64,000 nt of DNA, taken from positions 186,001 to 250,000 of the forward strand of contig JAOTON010001270.1 in assembly GCA_034440635.1 (NCBI GenBank), in the 5' to 3' direction. Of this stretch, positions 34,074 to 46,295 are shown piece after piece. The position numbers and the translations under genes are program-made. Origin of the DNA: Lepas anatifera. Lineage: Eukaryota > Arthropoda > Thecostraca > Lepadidae. The first letter of the stretch is position 1. Every line of letters starts with the position of its first letter. The notes below the pieces were generated by a model that saw nothing but the letters and a program-made list of their open reading frames with translations, searched no databases and was not told the origin of the DNA.

Positions 34074-35736
34074 ATCTTACCTCGCTTTCTCACGAAATTA
34101 TTTAAGTAGCTGGATTTGCAGCACGGTGGTGGTTCAAAAAAGACCAAACATGATACTTTTCGCTCAAAATATTTTTGAAGCTGTTGGGTTCAAACCTTTA
34201 TTATATAAAAGCAAGTGATGATTGCAAAAAAGGCTCCAAATCAGATTTCGCGGGTTACGTACTTGAAATATATGCATATAATAACATACGTATATTATAC
34301 AACCATACCGAAAGAAAGACAAAAACCAGGTGAGCGGCCTGCTAAATTGTTTTAAGCATTAGCCAAAGCAGTGTGCAGCCGCAACCCTCATCAAGTCCCG
34401 GCGTCAGGACAATGGGACCCAAAGTTGGACCTGTAACAGCGATCCATCTTCTGTGCGCTGTTAGTAGTGAACTAAGTACTAACTGTCGTGATTTAAGTGG
34501 TATAATGGGCCAGCAATGTAGCACACTTTTCAGCAGTTGGGCTACGTTGCAGTGTCACATCCCGCGCAGCATAGTACTGCCACTGAATTTAAATAACAGA
34601 TGCGGTGTGACAGCCATCGAGCTCTGTTTCTACACCGGCGCATTAATTCAATCCTAAGCCAATCCCGCCCGTTAATAACGCACCGCAGTCGGTGCGATCG
34701 GGGGATTGCGGCTTGAGTGATGGAGAGATTGAGGCTGGCTGCTGGTTTGGAAGTGATCCTGACGAACAGAGGCTGGTCAGCTCCCGCTGGCAACACGTCC
34801 GGCCGCGGCCTGGCAGTGCCAGTAAATCAGTCGCAGAGAGAAATCTGGGAAGTTGGAGGAGGGATGAGAGCCAGCTTCTGCGGAGGGAGTGATTCAGAGG
34901 TTTGGACATTGTTGATGATCCTTGAGTGATGGGGTAACATGAAACACGAAAACACCTTCTCCGTGTCGGATATATCATAAATATTATTTATATGTTGGGC
35001 CAACTTTTAACAATCCGGCTTCTATCATCCACCGTCAGGGTAAGACTGACATACTGTTTGAGTAATCCTGCCAGGACTATTTTCTGTCAGCCAGGTATAA
35101 ACTTAAAAAACTTGTATTGATAGTATGGATTTTACCACTTGTGTGGATAGGATGGAAGCTGGTTTGGACTTTTGCGTGAACGATGGAAGACTGGGCAGGG
35201 ACTGGATACCTCGGGAATATCAAGTCAACGGGAACAACTTTTATTAAACGTGTATGGAGTTCCTCGGTTTAGTAGGCAGCTCTATAAATATTTGACAGTT
35301 TATACAAAAATAAATTAAGTAATTTGCCCTGGAGCTGCAGCCTAGATATTACCGTGGCTCGGGAAAAACACCCGGCCTTCAGTGCCTAGATCACGGTTAG
35401 AAGCCTCTTCCCTCTCCGTGATAGCTGGGGAAGTCCCGGGGAATTACAAGACGGAATATTTTCAAAACTGCTTCCTAAGTTCAAAAAGAGTTTCCTAAGC
35501 ATGGGGTAACTTTATCCCCAGAATCCCGTAGTAAAAGAGTGGTGACAACGACATGTACCTAATTTCAGCAGTTGGCACGTCTAGCTCTCACACATTATAA
35601 CCTGTCTTGTTCTACTGAAAGACTTAGGCTACACTCTGTTAAGGAAAATCTAAAATTAATATAACAATATTTTGGACGCACAAATATAAGTGCAGTTGTG
35701 TTTTGCAAACATTTCTGCTTAAATTTAACCGCGAAA
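34074..35736. other. no gene recognised
   Basis: Open frames on both strands around 34340-34980 overlap and lack motifs. GC-rich at about 34680-34880. No mobile element recognised. Confidence 0.4.
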
Positions 35737-35903
35737 GGTAAATTGTTTGGCTGTACACCGGTGAGGTAAATTGTTTGGCTGTACACCGGTGAGGTAAATT
35801 GTTTGGCTGTACACCGGTGAGGTAAATTGTTTGGCTGTACACCGGTGAGGTAAATTGTTTGGCTGTACACCGATGAGGTAAATTGTTTGGCTGTACACCG
35901 GTG
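35737..35903. repeat. 28-bp minisatellite, 6 units
   Basis: Six almost identical head-to-tail units of GGTAAATTGTTTGGCTGTAC plus ACCGGTGA. One unit has GATGA instead of GGTGA. The minus-strand open frames across it are by-products of a repeat length not divisible by three. Confidence 0.97.
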
Positions 35904-35959
35904 CACATTGGCGGGCACAATCAGTGCCTCACAGTCCCTACATTTCCACATTAAGCCTG

Positions 35960-36215
35960 TAACTCGGCCAGAGAAGGGAGTCGCCGCCCACATCCTCCCA
36001 CGCAGTCAGGGAAGGCGGGGGAGTCGCCGCCCACATCCTCCCACCCGGTCAGAGAGGGGAGTCGCCGCACACATCCTCCCACCCGGTCAGAGAGGGGAGT
36101 CGCCTCCCACATCTTCCCACCCGGCCAGCGAAGGGAGATGCCGCCCACATCCTCCCACCCGGACAGAGAGGGAGTCGCTGCCCGCATCCTCCCACCCGGA
36201 CAGAGAAGCGTGATG
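35960..36215. repeat. GC-rich minisatellite, about 37-42 bp unit, 6-7 units
   Basis: Repeats of GTCGCCGCCCACATCCTCCC followed by ACCCGGTCAGAGAGGGGA, with variants. It begins only about 55 bp after the 28-bp minisatellite. Open frames on both strands follow the period. Confidence 0.95.
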
Positions 36216-36974
36216 GCACCCGGTCACATCTCGCAGTAACAGGCGCTGATCACGCCACTTAGACGCCGCCGCCATTCGCCACCTGGCATGCGGCATTTGG
36301 CTCGCTTTCTGGCGCATCGCGCCGCCACGCCAGATCGATCTGCGGCAATCGATACGCGGTGGCGACGGAATACAGCGCAGGCCGCAGCTGGGCCGCTGAC
36401 TGGTGACCGGCCAGCAGTGCCACAATCCTGCGCAATGCGCCGATTAGCAGCGCCATCAGACATTTAAGACAACGAGGAAGCGACAGACTAGCCAAAGACG
36501 AAGATAAAGGGCCGTCCAGAAATTACTCACCGCATTTATTTTTTTATTTCCAGCCTCCCACCCTCTCCCTGTTGGCCCAACCCCCCCCCCTGTTGGCCGC
36601 ATCCCCCCTGTTGGCCAACCAGGGGGAAGTCCCCCAATTTTTTTGGTCCATTGTCATAAATGCTCTCAGGTACCGAATATGCTCAAAATTCGCCTCCTCA
36701 GGTCAGCAACAGCCCGGGCCCGTCCCCCCTGTAAAAACTCCGTGGCGGCACCCCTGCTCTCGTGTGACACTTTCAAATATCGATGATTAACGTTTGATAA
36801 CGCTGTGCTTGCATCTTCCGCCAGACCCCTTAAGGTTAGGCAATTTATGAATAACCCCTAAGACGATGTGTATGATGATCATAGCATTTGAACTATACAT
36901 TCTTTGGTAGGTACTCAGTCTAGGTCGGTTAATGAACTTAACCACGCAGTGACAGTTTGTTGATTGGCACTTGG
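36216..36974. other. GC-rich patch, then featureless
   Basis: 36230-36470 is strongly GC-rich. A minus-strand frame there contains IGALRRIVALLAGHQSAAQL, with composition unlike its surroundings; I recognise no family. A CCCCTGTTGGCC word repeats three times near 36569-36620. Confidence 0.4.
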
Positions 36975-37809
36975 TTAACACGCACATTGACTGGGGGTAC
37001 CCGCCCCTCGGGTTTTTCGGAGACGGCACAAAAACGGCGGCGCGTAGCGTCGCCGTACTTGGCATTCCTTTTCTCTCATCATTTTAATTTTCTTTTAAAT
37101 TTCAAGAATAAGTCATCTCAGGTCACGCCACCAGTACAGGTCACGTAACATGACCTCACAAAAGTTTAAGATAGCATAAGTCGGAACAGGGTGAACTTAT
37201 CCTATTTAAACTCATATCACATAATGGCCCCACCGAGTATTCTAAGCCATGTTCCAGCATTTGTGATATCGATGACCTAAGGTCAGGTACGAGAAATGAC
37301 CTCTCCATTGGAAATACATGCGAAAAATGGTTTTAGCTGAATAACTTAGTAACAGATGGTGGTACAGCGTTTATTTCAACTGCATTGGATTCGCCTTGTC
37401 TTTGCAATTCTATTGATATGCATTTTACCTAATTTGATCTTGATCTGACTTTAGGTCAGGTCAAATCCTTGATTTGACCTAGCAAGGTCACATTATACAA
37501 CATTCGATTTGGCTTGCTGCGAGGATTCATACGGTTTAAATTGTTTTGCTCTATCTTTATTGGTTCTGATGTAATGACCAAAAACCTTCATTTACATGTT
37601 ATCCCTATGACGGCATGTTTTGACCTCTAGTGACCTGAAATGTGACCTGACCAAAAAATGGTTGAAAAATTTTCGATGGAGAAATGGATAGGCTACCCAA
37701 CAATGTTTAACGTTTTCGCTACCTAGCGTGGTTCTTGAGATCTTGGGGGGGCGGGTACCCGTCCCTCCAAAGCGAAGGTGGCTCAGACCCCCGTCCATGC
37801 GCGTGTTAA
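36975..37809 (+). mobile_element. TTAA-family element, CGCGCATTGACGG subfamily
   Basis: TTAA at 36975-36978, then CACGCACATTGACTGGGGG; right end CCCCCGTCCATGCGCGTG and TTAA at 37806-37809. This is the cleanest copy: both TTAA and both ends are intact. The GC palindrome CGGCGGCGCGTAGCGTCGCCG lies at 37035-37055, near the left end only. Blocks match 8438-9259 throughout. No coding capacity. Confidence 0.95.
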
Positions 37810-38463
37810 TAATTCGAGAGCCAAAGGTGTTTTAATATTTGAAAATATATCTATATTTTGTACCAGAAATTGGAGTATTTTCCAGCTATCCGTCCTATTT
37901 ACATCGTTTTTATTTATTTCTAGTAGGAAGTAAAATAAAAAACTTGTCACCGATTTTGTTTTGGCTCTATTGCGATACCTTGCTAAAGGAGATAAGCATA
38001 CGCTTAAGTCCAACGGTGAGAAACTGCCCCAAAAGCTAAGCATCTCCGGCAAGGAGGAGCCCCTCAGCTACCTCCTTCAAAACCCAATCCGTGCTAACCT
38101 TCCGTCATTGTGCAAGTTAATCCGTTGGGGTAGTACCACCATCCGCGAGGCATCAATCAAGCATTAGCTACATGTGTTTCGCGTGCCAGTTACCTATCTG
38201 TATAAATGTGACTCTAGAGAATAATAATCTGACTAAACCTTAATCATTGTCATCGATGTTTCGTGTTATTTACAATCATCCCTATAATAAAAAATTCGTT
38301 CATGTAAGCGTCAGTACCTTCCTGACCCTTGCCGTTCAATCCGATAGCGTTGCACTTTTTCTCAGTCATGTCCCAATAAAACTGTATGAGGCCTTAACAA
38401 GACCGTTCTCAAAGTTATTACCTCAGAAATACTTTCAATTACATTTTCGCACAATGGGTTCCC
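37810..38463. other. no gene recognised
   Basis: AT-rich sequence with overlapping short open frames and no motifs. Confidence 0.45.
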
Positions 38464-38530
38464 AGAGAAAGAGAGAGAGGGAGAGGGGGAGAGAGAGGGA
38501 GAGGGGGAGAGAGAGAGAGAGAGAGAGAAA
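38464..38530. repeat. (GA)n microsatellite, interrupted
   Basis: GA-rich repeat with GGGAGAGGGGGAGA interruptions. Confidence 0.95.
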
Positions 38531-39284
38531 TGGAATGTGAAGGGATGTGTTTCACTAAAAAAGGGAGCCAGGCAGGATCACTCCTTGAATGCATTTTTGG
38601 CATGGAATGTAACGGGAAAGATAAGTAATAGGAAATGTGGCGGATGCTAAAATTGTATCCCTTGCGTTTTTGATTCAATGCTGTGCGATCACTTTGCATC
38701 CATATCCAATATCAAGCCTTCTAAGAGTTAAAAAGGAAAGTCCGTATTTTCCCGGTGAATCAGAGTTTTTACCTATCCAAAGGCCGGTATCTTTCAATGA
38801 ACCCCTTCCAGCCTAGAAATCTAGGGTTGGAGCAAAGTTTACATCAGCGTCCAGGTCAATTGGTCGTGCCTAAAACAAAATGTTGTGAGGTGGAACTGTA
38901 AGGCTGAACTTAATATCTCCAACTGAGGTTCACATCACGTAAAAAAGCTACTGAGTACAACTATTTCTTGAAACGGGATCTTTAAAGGTCCATAACTTGC
39001 GGGTAAGGTCATGGCGCTTACCTCTTTATTGGAGCTGCATGAGAAAATTTGCTTCAACAATGCACATAATTTCAGTTCGTATTGCTGACAGCATTGTATT
39101 GGCATCCAGGCCTGTGCTCAGGTTTCTTTTCCATATAAATATAACCTGAGTGTAGGACCGGACCCTGCAAAGCCGTCGGTAATCCGGATTGCTCGGAATG
39201 GTTGAACTGTGGCAGACAATAAATATGTTTACACAGCCGAGTAATCCTCTTTGTTCGAAGGACCAGGTTTCGGAATCATATTAA
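38531..39284. other. no gene; possible decayed TTAA-family piece
   Basis: At about 38815-39130 the order of words (CCAGGTCAAT, GAGGTTCACATCAC, GAAACGGGATCTTTAAAGGTC, GGTAAGGTCATGG) loosely follows the half-site-rich part of the TTAA elements. Ends are not visible. Confidence 0.3.
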
Positions 39285-39520
39285 CTGAGTGGGCAACATT
39301 TCTAATATTATCAACCGAGCGAGCCGATTGTTAAAATGTTATTAACAGAGTGGAACAATTTTTTAAAGCATATTTACCGAGTGAGCCGAGTGTTGAAATC
39401 TTATTATGTGAGTGGACCAAAGGTTTAAATCCTTCTTAGCGCGTGGGCTGGGTTTTTAATTTTATCCACTGGGTGGAGCGAATTGTCAAATCTTATTAAC
39501 CACGCCGACCGAGTTTTTTA
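39285..39520. repeat. diverged tandem repeat, about 37-41 bp unit
   Basis: About six units of ATTAACCGAGTGAGCCGAGT followed by GTTAAAATCTT, each with several changes. Unit cores read CTGAGTGGGC, CCGAGCGAGCC, CAGAGTGGAAC, CCGAGTGAGCC, GTGAGTGGACC, CGCGTGGGCTG and TGGGTGGAGCG. Confidence 0.8.
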
Positions 39521-40075
39521 AATGTATTTTCGTCCATGCAATCAGTGTAAACAGTTGTCAACTGTTCTTTTGTCATGTTTGTACCTGCAAATTATGTGGG
39601 GAAATTGGGCACTGAAACAAACCAGCTTCGTTGTTCTGATAAAGAGAGTGCACGTTCATGTCAGGAGCTGCATTGCTTGTTAACAACATACATAAAAATC
39701 ATAACTGCCTTTGACTTAAGACCAGACAAGTGAGACAATTCCTCCGAGATACACTGTGCAGACAGAACAGTAGATGACAAGCGACAGCTAGCTCCAAAGT
39801 TCAACCCTGGTTCAGTCGCCTGTGAGTCGACTGATAATGGCAGCAGAAATAAATTAAAACGAAAATCCTTCGGGGCAGCTCGCGTGCCAGAATAACATTC
39901 CAAGACTTACTGACTTTGAAAGGTATTGTGTTAAGTAAGATAGAACTGAAAGTATAATATTATCAAATTATACATTTTTGGACTGTCAGCAGCTCCGTTT
40001 CAAAACTCAAATCAAAACCAGGATAACATTTAGATAGACATCTTTACGCTTGAATACCATGTACACGTACAGTGC
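39521..40075. other. no gene recognised
   Basis: AT-rich, nothing supported. Confidence 0.45.
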
Positions 40076-40270
40076 GGGGGCGCGGTAGCGGAGTGGTCAG
40101 CGTAGCTAGCTTCCAAGCAGCCGACCCGGGTTCAAAGCCCGGCGACTTCCCCGAACAAGAATCAAGTTGGCTCCCGAGAAATCCTTCCAAGGGAAAGAGT
40201 TGGCGACGCCATATGACCCTGGCATCTCGTGCGTTGATAAGCCCAAGAATTATATATTATTATTTATCAC
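40076..40270 (+). mobile_element. tRNA-derived SINE (short type)
   Basis: The tRNA-like head has an A box GTAGCGGAGTGG near 40085 and a B box GGGTTCAAAGCCC near 40129. It is followed by a body with GGCGACGCCATATGACCCTG shared with the SINEs at 58791-58976 and 62993-63164, and an AT-rich tail (ATTATTATTTATC). Confidence 0.88.
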
Positions 40271-43200
40271 TACACAGTGCCAGCGATGTGCCAGGCTCAG
40301 TGAGATTCGTAGTCAGAATATCTAAGACTGAATTTTTTATATAATATTTAAGAGATAATATTTAAGACTATTAATATACAAGAATCTTTTCTCTTCAAGG
40401 ACTAGCGAATTGTATGCGACAAAATCATCCGAAAAACGACGGCTAAACGTCAAAGTTCATCTAAGGTGACTAAGATCAATATTGACTACTCCACAGGAAG
40501 CGTGCGTGTACTCTAGCTACTCCCATGTACCAGGAGTGCTGGGAATTTCGGCGACTGGTCCCAGCCGCAGTCATCACCAGTGAAGCGTCGCGACCCTGTC
40601 TGCGCCTGTAAACACGGCTTACACCGTGGGTGCCACGCCTCAATCAGGTTCACCGGGCTGAAACGGGCCGCCGTTCTGCCCTCCCCTGGGCTCTGTGTCA
40701 GCCAAAGTCCTCTCTGTATGCGAGATAGAGCAAAAAGGCACAGGTCTGGACTCGAGCATGATATTGTGGAGCCTGTTGAAGGTTGGGTCATTAGTTGAAC
40801 TTTTGAACGCACATGAACAACAGGCCGAGGAACAACAAAAATGCACATGAGCATCGTCGTAAACAGGAATAACAAATGTACATAGCATTGCTAACAGTGC
40901 CGGGATAAGGCTTCCAAACAATTGTGAGACAAAGTAAGACATTGTAAAACCACAAAGGCAGTATTAAAAGGATTAAGATATTTATTAACTAGCGCACTTA
41001 GTTTACGTGTTCATATTTATGACTGCCAAAGGCTAATTATATTGTCAATACAGAAACCTCCACTGAGATGAAGAACAAGAATAATAAAATTACCATTCTA
41101 AAACTCATAGAATTACCAATTTTCATTGCTGGAACGAATAGCGGCTTGCCGGTTTCATTGCGGTTTTACTTTGTGAAACGTGAACGATATGAATTTGTGA
41201 ATCACGATTTTCAATCAGAATTAACTTTTGGGACTTGACAAAGTGACTTGTCATCAAAATCCCACATCGTCAATAGTGTGAAAAATCACGGTGCGTTCGC
41301 AGTTTGACGTGGCTTTGCAAGTTAGGCGGGAAATGGGCGATTCTCGCGTTGACCACTTTGGTTCACTATCTGAGCCTTTCAGCGCAGACCCCACCTCTTC
41401 AATATCTTCAAAGGGTTGGATTTTACTCCACGTATATAGACGCAGCCTGTTCAATACTTTCATTGGCTTGATAGCGGTGAGGTATGTAAATATAAATACA
41501 AAATTTTCGTCTCTGCGCTAAACATACGTCTTACCCCACGGGAAAAAATATGAAAGACCAATATGTCCCCAACCAACCAGAAAAGGTCGAAAGGTTACGC
41601 CAACTCATCTTTGGAGTCAGTCGGTTTATGGACGTTAACTTTTATACGACCTGCATTATCTTATGGCCGTGCCAAATATAGCCCATTAGAGGCGATGAAC
41701 TCCCATTCCAGCATAGTTCACAAGTCTCAAAACCACTCCTTCGGCAGCAAATCTCATCTTCAAATAGGGAATTCACAACTGCAGTGATGACACGACACTG
41801 GTCACATACCTGCGCTGTTGCCATTCAACCCTAAGAAAAATAACTGAAAATATTATAGTTCGAGTTTTCGGACGAAAATCACGTCGGCTAGCTATTCTGT
41901 GGCTTTCTGGCGAGGGCGGAAATTCCTTGACTGTTTGCTCTGCAGCACTGACAGCGGATCAGGTGCGATACCGGTGCACCCCTCCCCCGCCGCCTTAAAT
42001 CGGTGAAGATAGCAGCAAAGCAGTGTTTTGTCCGGGTATTCGGAAAGGTATTATTACTTTGAATGATTGTTCACATAACCATGAAACTTTACAGCGCACC
42101 CTCTCTATGTTTGATACATAAAAGCATTAATTTCATCGAGTAAATTATAACTCTCCCAATCTTATTCAGCCAATGGGGCCATTACGCAAGCATTCAAATG
42201 CTGGGTGTCAATATTTCCCCGTCATCGACCAGTCATGCAGTTTAAAGAAGATAACTTTGCCCGGTATGTATAACAAGTATTAGAGGTACCAGCTTTTGAC
42301 TATCACCAATTTAAGTCTACACCAAGAAAAGAAGAAGAAACAAGTGTTACTCGGAATGAATGAGCCCACATAAGGTTTCAGATGATTATAGATTAATGAT
42401 TACCTCATTGGACTTGGCCATTGGGGTATTCAGAGCATTCACAATGGGGGACATATTTCACTTTCCTGCATGCTTTTTTCTGCTGATGTATGATAGTTTC
42501 ATGCTCGTCGAAGATTGAAGATGATGTATAGCTTCAATTCTAGGATTCCATATTTACCATACGCTATAGGCTATCTGATACGACTTTGGACGATGCCGCG
42601 CCAAAGCAACAGATTGCAAGCTCCAAACCACAGGATGCTAGATAGCACGCACAGCGACAACGCTCAATGGGAGACCAACTTGCCACCTACCAGCCGGCGG
42701 TCCACCGATTCACACCAGAGGCAACCACCGACGCAACCTCACCAGACAGGATCTCAACAACAAACCCACAATCTCAACGAAAGACAACAATAGGGAAGGA
42801 CTACACATTCTCGAGGCTAACCTTATCACGGATCCAACATTCTAACACCCACCCAACCGCTAGATCACCATGGCATTGGGACCGTTAACGGTACTAATGT
42901 GGGGTAGGCGGGCAGAATCTCTGGCTGCAAAACCAACTAAGCCTGAAAATTAGGTAGCAGCGACTTTGACTAGGTGCAAAAGAAATAGTAGTACTGAAAT
43001 AGGCACTCTCTCTTACCCGAATTTGAAAATGTTCGATACTCAACATTTTCGTTGGAAGACTTAATAGTCCTTAATAATATAAACGTAGGCTTTACTTTTT
43101 GTTTTCTAAATTTTTAACCACGGTTGGATCCAGGGGCGGGGGCGAACCAGGAAATTACCCCGCCCCACCTTTTTGCCGATTTAAAAGAATGCCATGATTT

Positions 43201-43566
43201 TGGGCCCCGTTGCCGCCCTCCTCCCCCAACAGTCGGTCTGGGTCCGACCCTGTTTTCAACCATACTGTCATTTCAAACTATGAAACCTATGTACCTATAT
43301 GTGGTCAATGCATGAAGATGATGAACGTATGCTTTCACAGAAATATTGTATAAATTAACATACGAAACCCGCTACAAGTTCATGTAAAAGTTTGAGTCGA
43401 CGTTTTGCTCCAGCATTTCACCTGAATGACTCGATGCAACGGACACAGCGCAAACTGCCCACCGTTCACCGCAGAATAAGATCCTGCGTGAGCTCGGGAC
43501 TGCTTGCTAGTGGGTCCGAGCTCGCCTGAGCGTGACAAGTGGGTTTTTTTTATTTATTGGGAAAGA
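40271..43566. other. no gene confirmed; unrecognised ORF at 40640-40942
   Basis: On the minus strand, 40942-40640 encodes 100 residues with a hydrophobic segment near residues 8-27 (LFGSLIPALLAMLCTFVIPV) and a Cys cluster (FCCSSACCSCAF). No family is recognised, and competing frames exist on both strands. At 43124-43255 a G/C-run-rich piece starting GGATCCAGGGGCGGGGGCG resembles hAT-like termini. The remainder is AT-rich and featureless. Confidence 0.3.
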
Positions 43567-43925
43567 AGGCCGCCCCGGTAGCTCAGTTGGTAGAGCGTTG
43601 GGCTCCGGCCCGCTGCTCAGAAGCATGCAGTGGCAGTGCATGTTCAGGCTTGGGGTCGGTTCCCCTGAGACGCTCCAGCGCTCAATAGTTTACCCGATGT
43701 ACAGGTCGGCTGGCAACTGACTGATGAGAGGGTGACCTGAGCGGGGCGGCCGTCCCTGTGCTTTGTGGGACGTTAAACTTTGGCTTCTAAATCAACCCTT
43801 CATTGTGGGAGTTGCTCATTCGGGTGGTGGGCTCGGGGTCTCCGTGACAAGTCCATCGATGACTTTAGTGAGACTCCGACTCCAACAGCCGAACTGGGTA
43901 TAACTTGGACAAAATTTATAAAAGA
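43567..43925 (+). mobile_element. tRNA-derived SINE (long type), best copy
   Basis: The head CCCCGGTAGCTCAGTTGG is tRNA-like, with an A box at 43579-43590. The B-box-like GGTCGGTTCC is at 43654-43663, much further from the A box than in a tRNA. The bases between include a GCATGCAGTGGCAGTGCATG near-palindrome. The body carries GGGACGTTAAACTTTGGCTT, and the tail matches GACAAAATTTATAAAA. It is shared with 3706-4095 and 33723-34073. Confidence 0.9.
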
Positions 43926-45654
43926 ACGGTGTCATGGGCTGTGATGTGCAGCAGTGAAAAGGTGATGTTTGCAGTGGCGTTGGCGTGACACTGTTACGTA
44001 ATACGCCGGTGATTTTCTATGGAAGTTTTCGGCGAGTGAAAATTAAAAACACGACTAATTCTTAACACTATTTTGGGGTAGTCAAAATTTATGATATCTT
44101 TAAAGTATGCACAATCGTAAATTTCTCACCATTTTCTTTCGATTAAGATATGATTCGTATCGCAAAAATAAAGTTGCAGCACAATTTTTGTTCGATTGGT
44201 ACACGATTCGTCCACCAAAAATATGCTTGTAGCATGATTATGATCAATCAAGAATACCATTCACTTTGGAACACCCTATGAGATAACTTAATACAAAGGA
44301 ACCCAGAAAATCTCAAAATCGAAATTCTGCTCAGCAGCTTTCGCTAAGCCCTGCTTTTCACAAGTATTGGCGAGTAAGTCAAAACACGGGAGTTTCGGAA
44401 GTGATGGTTTCTGCGAAATCTAACTTAAAAGACCCTCTGGACCAGTTCTCAATGACGAGATGGACCACAATGAACGTGACGTCCCCCCCACATGGAGGAA
44501 ACGTTCCACCGCCAGTGGTCCACAGCCTTGTTATCGTGGCGCTTCGGGACCACCGCGCCCACTAAAGCCACTCAGATTAGCTCAGCCGGCGATTCCAGGC
44601 ACGTTTTCTGCACAGTGCTTTACAATGATGCTCCCTGGCTCACGAACACCAGTCGCTGAACTTCAAGTGACCCTGCCATTTACGTCGACTTCCACACTGC
44701 TTTAGCTCCTGGTTAAACTAATCCACGAGATTCCCTGCCCTGGGTTTTCTTATTCCTGGTCTAGGTTCATGCGCATATTCCAAATAGGCATTCTGGGAGA
44801 TTCCTGATTATGGCGCCCTAATTGCGATTTAGCTCGGTAATTGGGACCCAGCCAGGCTTCAGCTGGAAGGAAAAGGTCTGATCGCTAACCTGCAAGTGCT
44901 GGGTAGCGATAATTAGCTTTTTTCCGTCCAAAGGCCAGCCTAGAATAAATACTGTTCTGTCCTACCTATTTTCCAAAAATGCTAAATTATTATATTTTGA
45001 AGACAATAATTATTGGTGCAAGAGTTCATATTTAGCGTTAGACTAACAACAGTGGTGGACGCCAGTGCCCGAGCAATACATATAGATATACCTGTCTATT
45101 GTCCGTTGCATCTCCCGCGACCTGTCCAACCGAGAAAAACAGCCTATCCAAAACCATAACACTGTTTGGAAGCAATGGGGCGGGCAACACGCATGTATGT
45201 ACATACATAAATAAATACACGTCCCGATTACCACGGTACTCCGTTGTTGATTAGCGATACATAAAAGTATGGTCACGCGTCGGGGTGCCCGACGTATTTA
45301 ACGCTTATATACTCAAAGAACTGTTGCAGTCCTTGACAGAGTCTCCCCTGCAAGTCAGATTCGTTGTCTAGTTTCGTGCGCTGAGTTTGGGATAATTTTT
45401 TAATGGTGTTAAGAAAATAGCTGTTTTTTACAGCATGATTTATAAGGTATGCCGTTTTGATATCTGACCAAAGCTATTTCCCGAGAAAAGGCCACGCCGC
45501 CGCTGTATCTTCTAGCAAGCTGTACCTTTGTCCAGAGAGAGAGAGAGAGTAGGGTGACTGGGGCGTCTGTAGCGACTTGTGTTAAGGTCATTGCACCAGG
45601 CTCCTAAAATTGCAGATGCTATGGTGAAAATAGACCTACTTGCAACAAATAATT
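43926..45654. other. no gene recognised
   Basis: AT-rich with a GC-richer open frame at 44460-44705 that has no motifs. A short GA run lies at 45535-45550. Confidence 0.4.
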
Positions 45655-45667
45655 AAGCTCGCTGGTT

Positions 45668-46281
45668 CTTTGCAAATGGTCCAATACAAAGTTATAACAA
45701 AAAATAAGGAGCCTTTTGTATAGAATGAAAATTGAGGACACAGAAATGTGTAAGAGGTGCAAACTGTTTCGTGACAAAATTGTGCACAAGTACTGGTCAT
45801 TCGTTATGTTAGACGTTTCTGGCGAGAGGTGAATGCTTTACTTAACCCCTTGAATGGTTTGCATGAAATTGAGATCACTCAGAGGGAAGCATTGTTGGGT
45901 GTTAATGATAATAATTTTGTGAATCTTGTTACCATATTATGTAAAAACGTCATCAATCGCCACGAGAACCTGAACTTGCGTTTATTGAATAATTGTATAA
46001 AGATGGAACTGGAAATTAAGAAAAAGGTGGCTCTGTGGACAGGCAAGGAGGAGAAATTCCATGAGAAATGGATGTGTTGGAACGGTTGAGGCGTGGGAGG
46101 AAAAATAAAATGTTTAGTGTGTTTCTGATGGCTTATGTTTTCCGAACTAGCTCTGTATTTCGGGTCATCTATCTACATTGCGAATTAAGCGGTGGTATGT
46201 GATGAAGTGTATGGAAAGTGATATGTACTTACTTTTGGTGAGACTCGCATAACAATGGACAAATAAAAAAGCACCTGAAAA
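45668..46281 (+). mobile_element. 5'-truncated LINE insertion with target duplication
   Basis: The 13-bp word AAGCTCGCTGGTT occurs at 45655-45667 and at 46282-46294. Between the copies is the C-terminal end of a LINE ORF2: LYRMKIEDTEMCKRC, then after a frameshift YVRRFWREVNALLNPL, then NNFVNLVTILCKN and EEKFHEKWMCW, with the stop at 46087-46089. A 3' untranslated part follows, ending in an A-rich AAAAAAGCACCTGAAAA tail. The CKRC...HKYW...FW layout resembles the zinc-knuckle end of Jockey/CR1-group ORF2. The insert keeps only about 615 bp of the element, a classic 5'-truncated insertion. Confidence 0.9.
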
Positions 46282-46295
46282 AAGCTCGCTGGTTT

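Noticed and set aside
35737..35903. 28-bp direct repeats reminiscent of a CRISPR array
   Set aside because: The units are head to tail with no spacers, and the context is eukaryotic. It is a minisatellite.
35595..36213. Open frames with repeated peptide motifs across the minisatellites
   Set aside because: They exist in several frames on both strands purely because of the repeat period.
43575..43664. A tRNA gene
   Set aside because: It has tRNA-like A and B boxes, but the spacing is wrong, it has a SINE body, and it recurs at 3706 and 33723.
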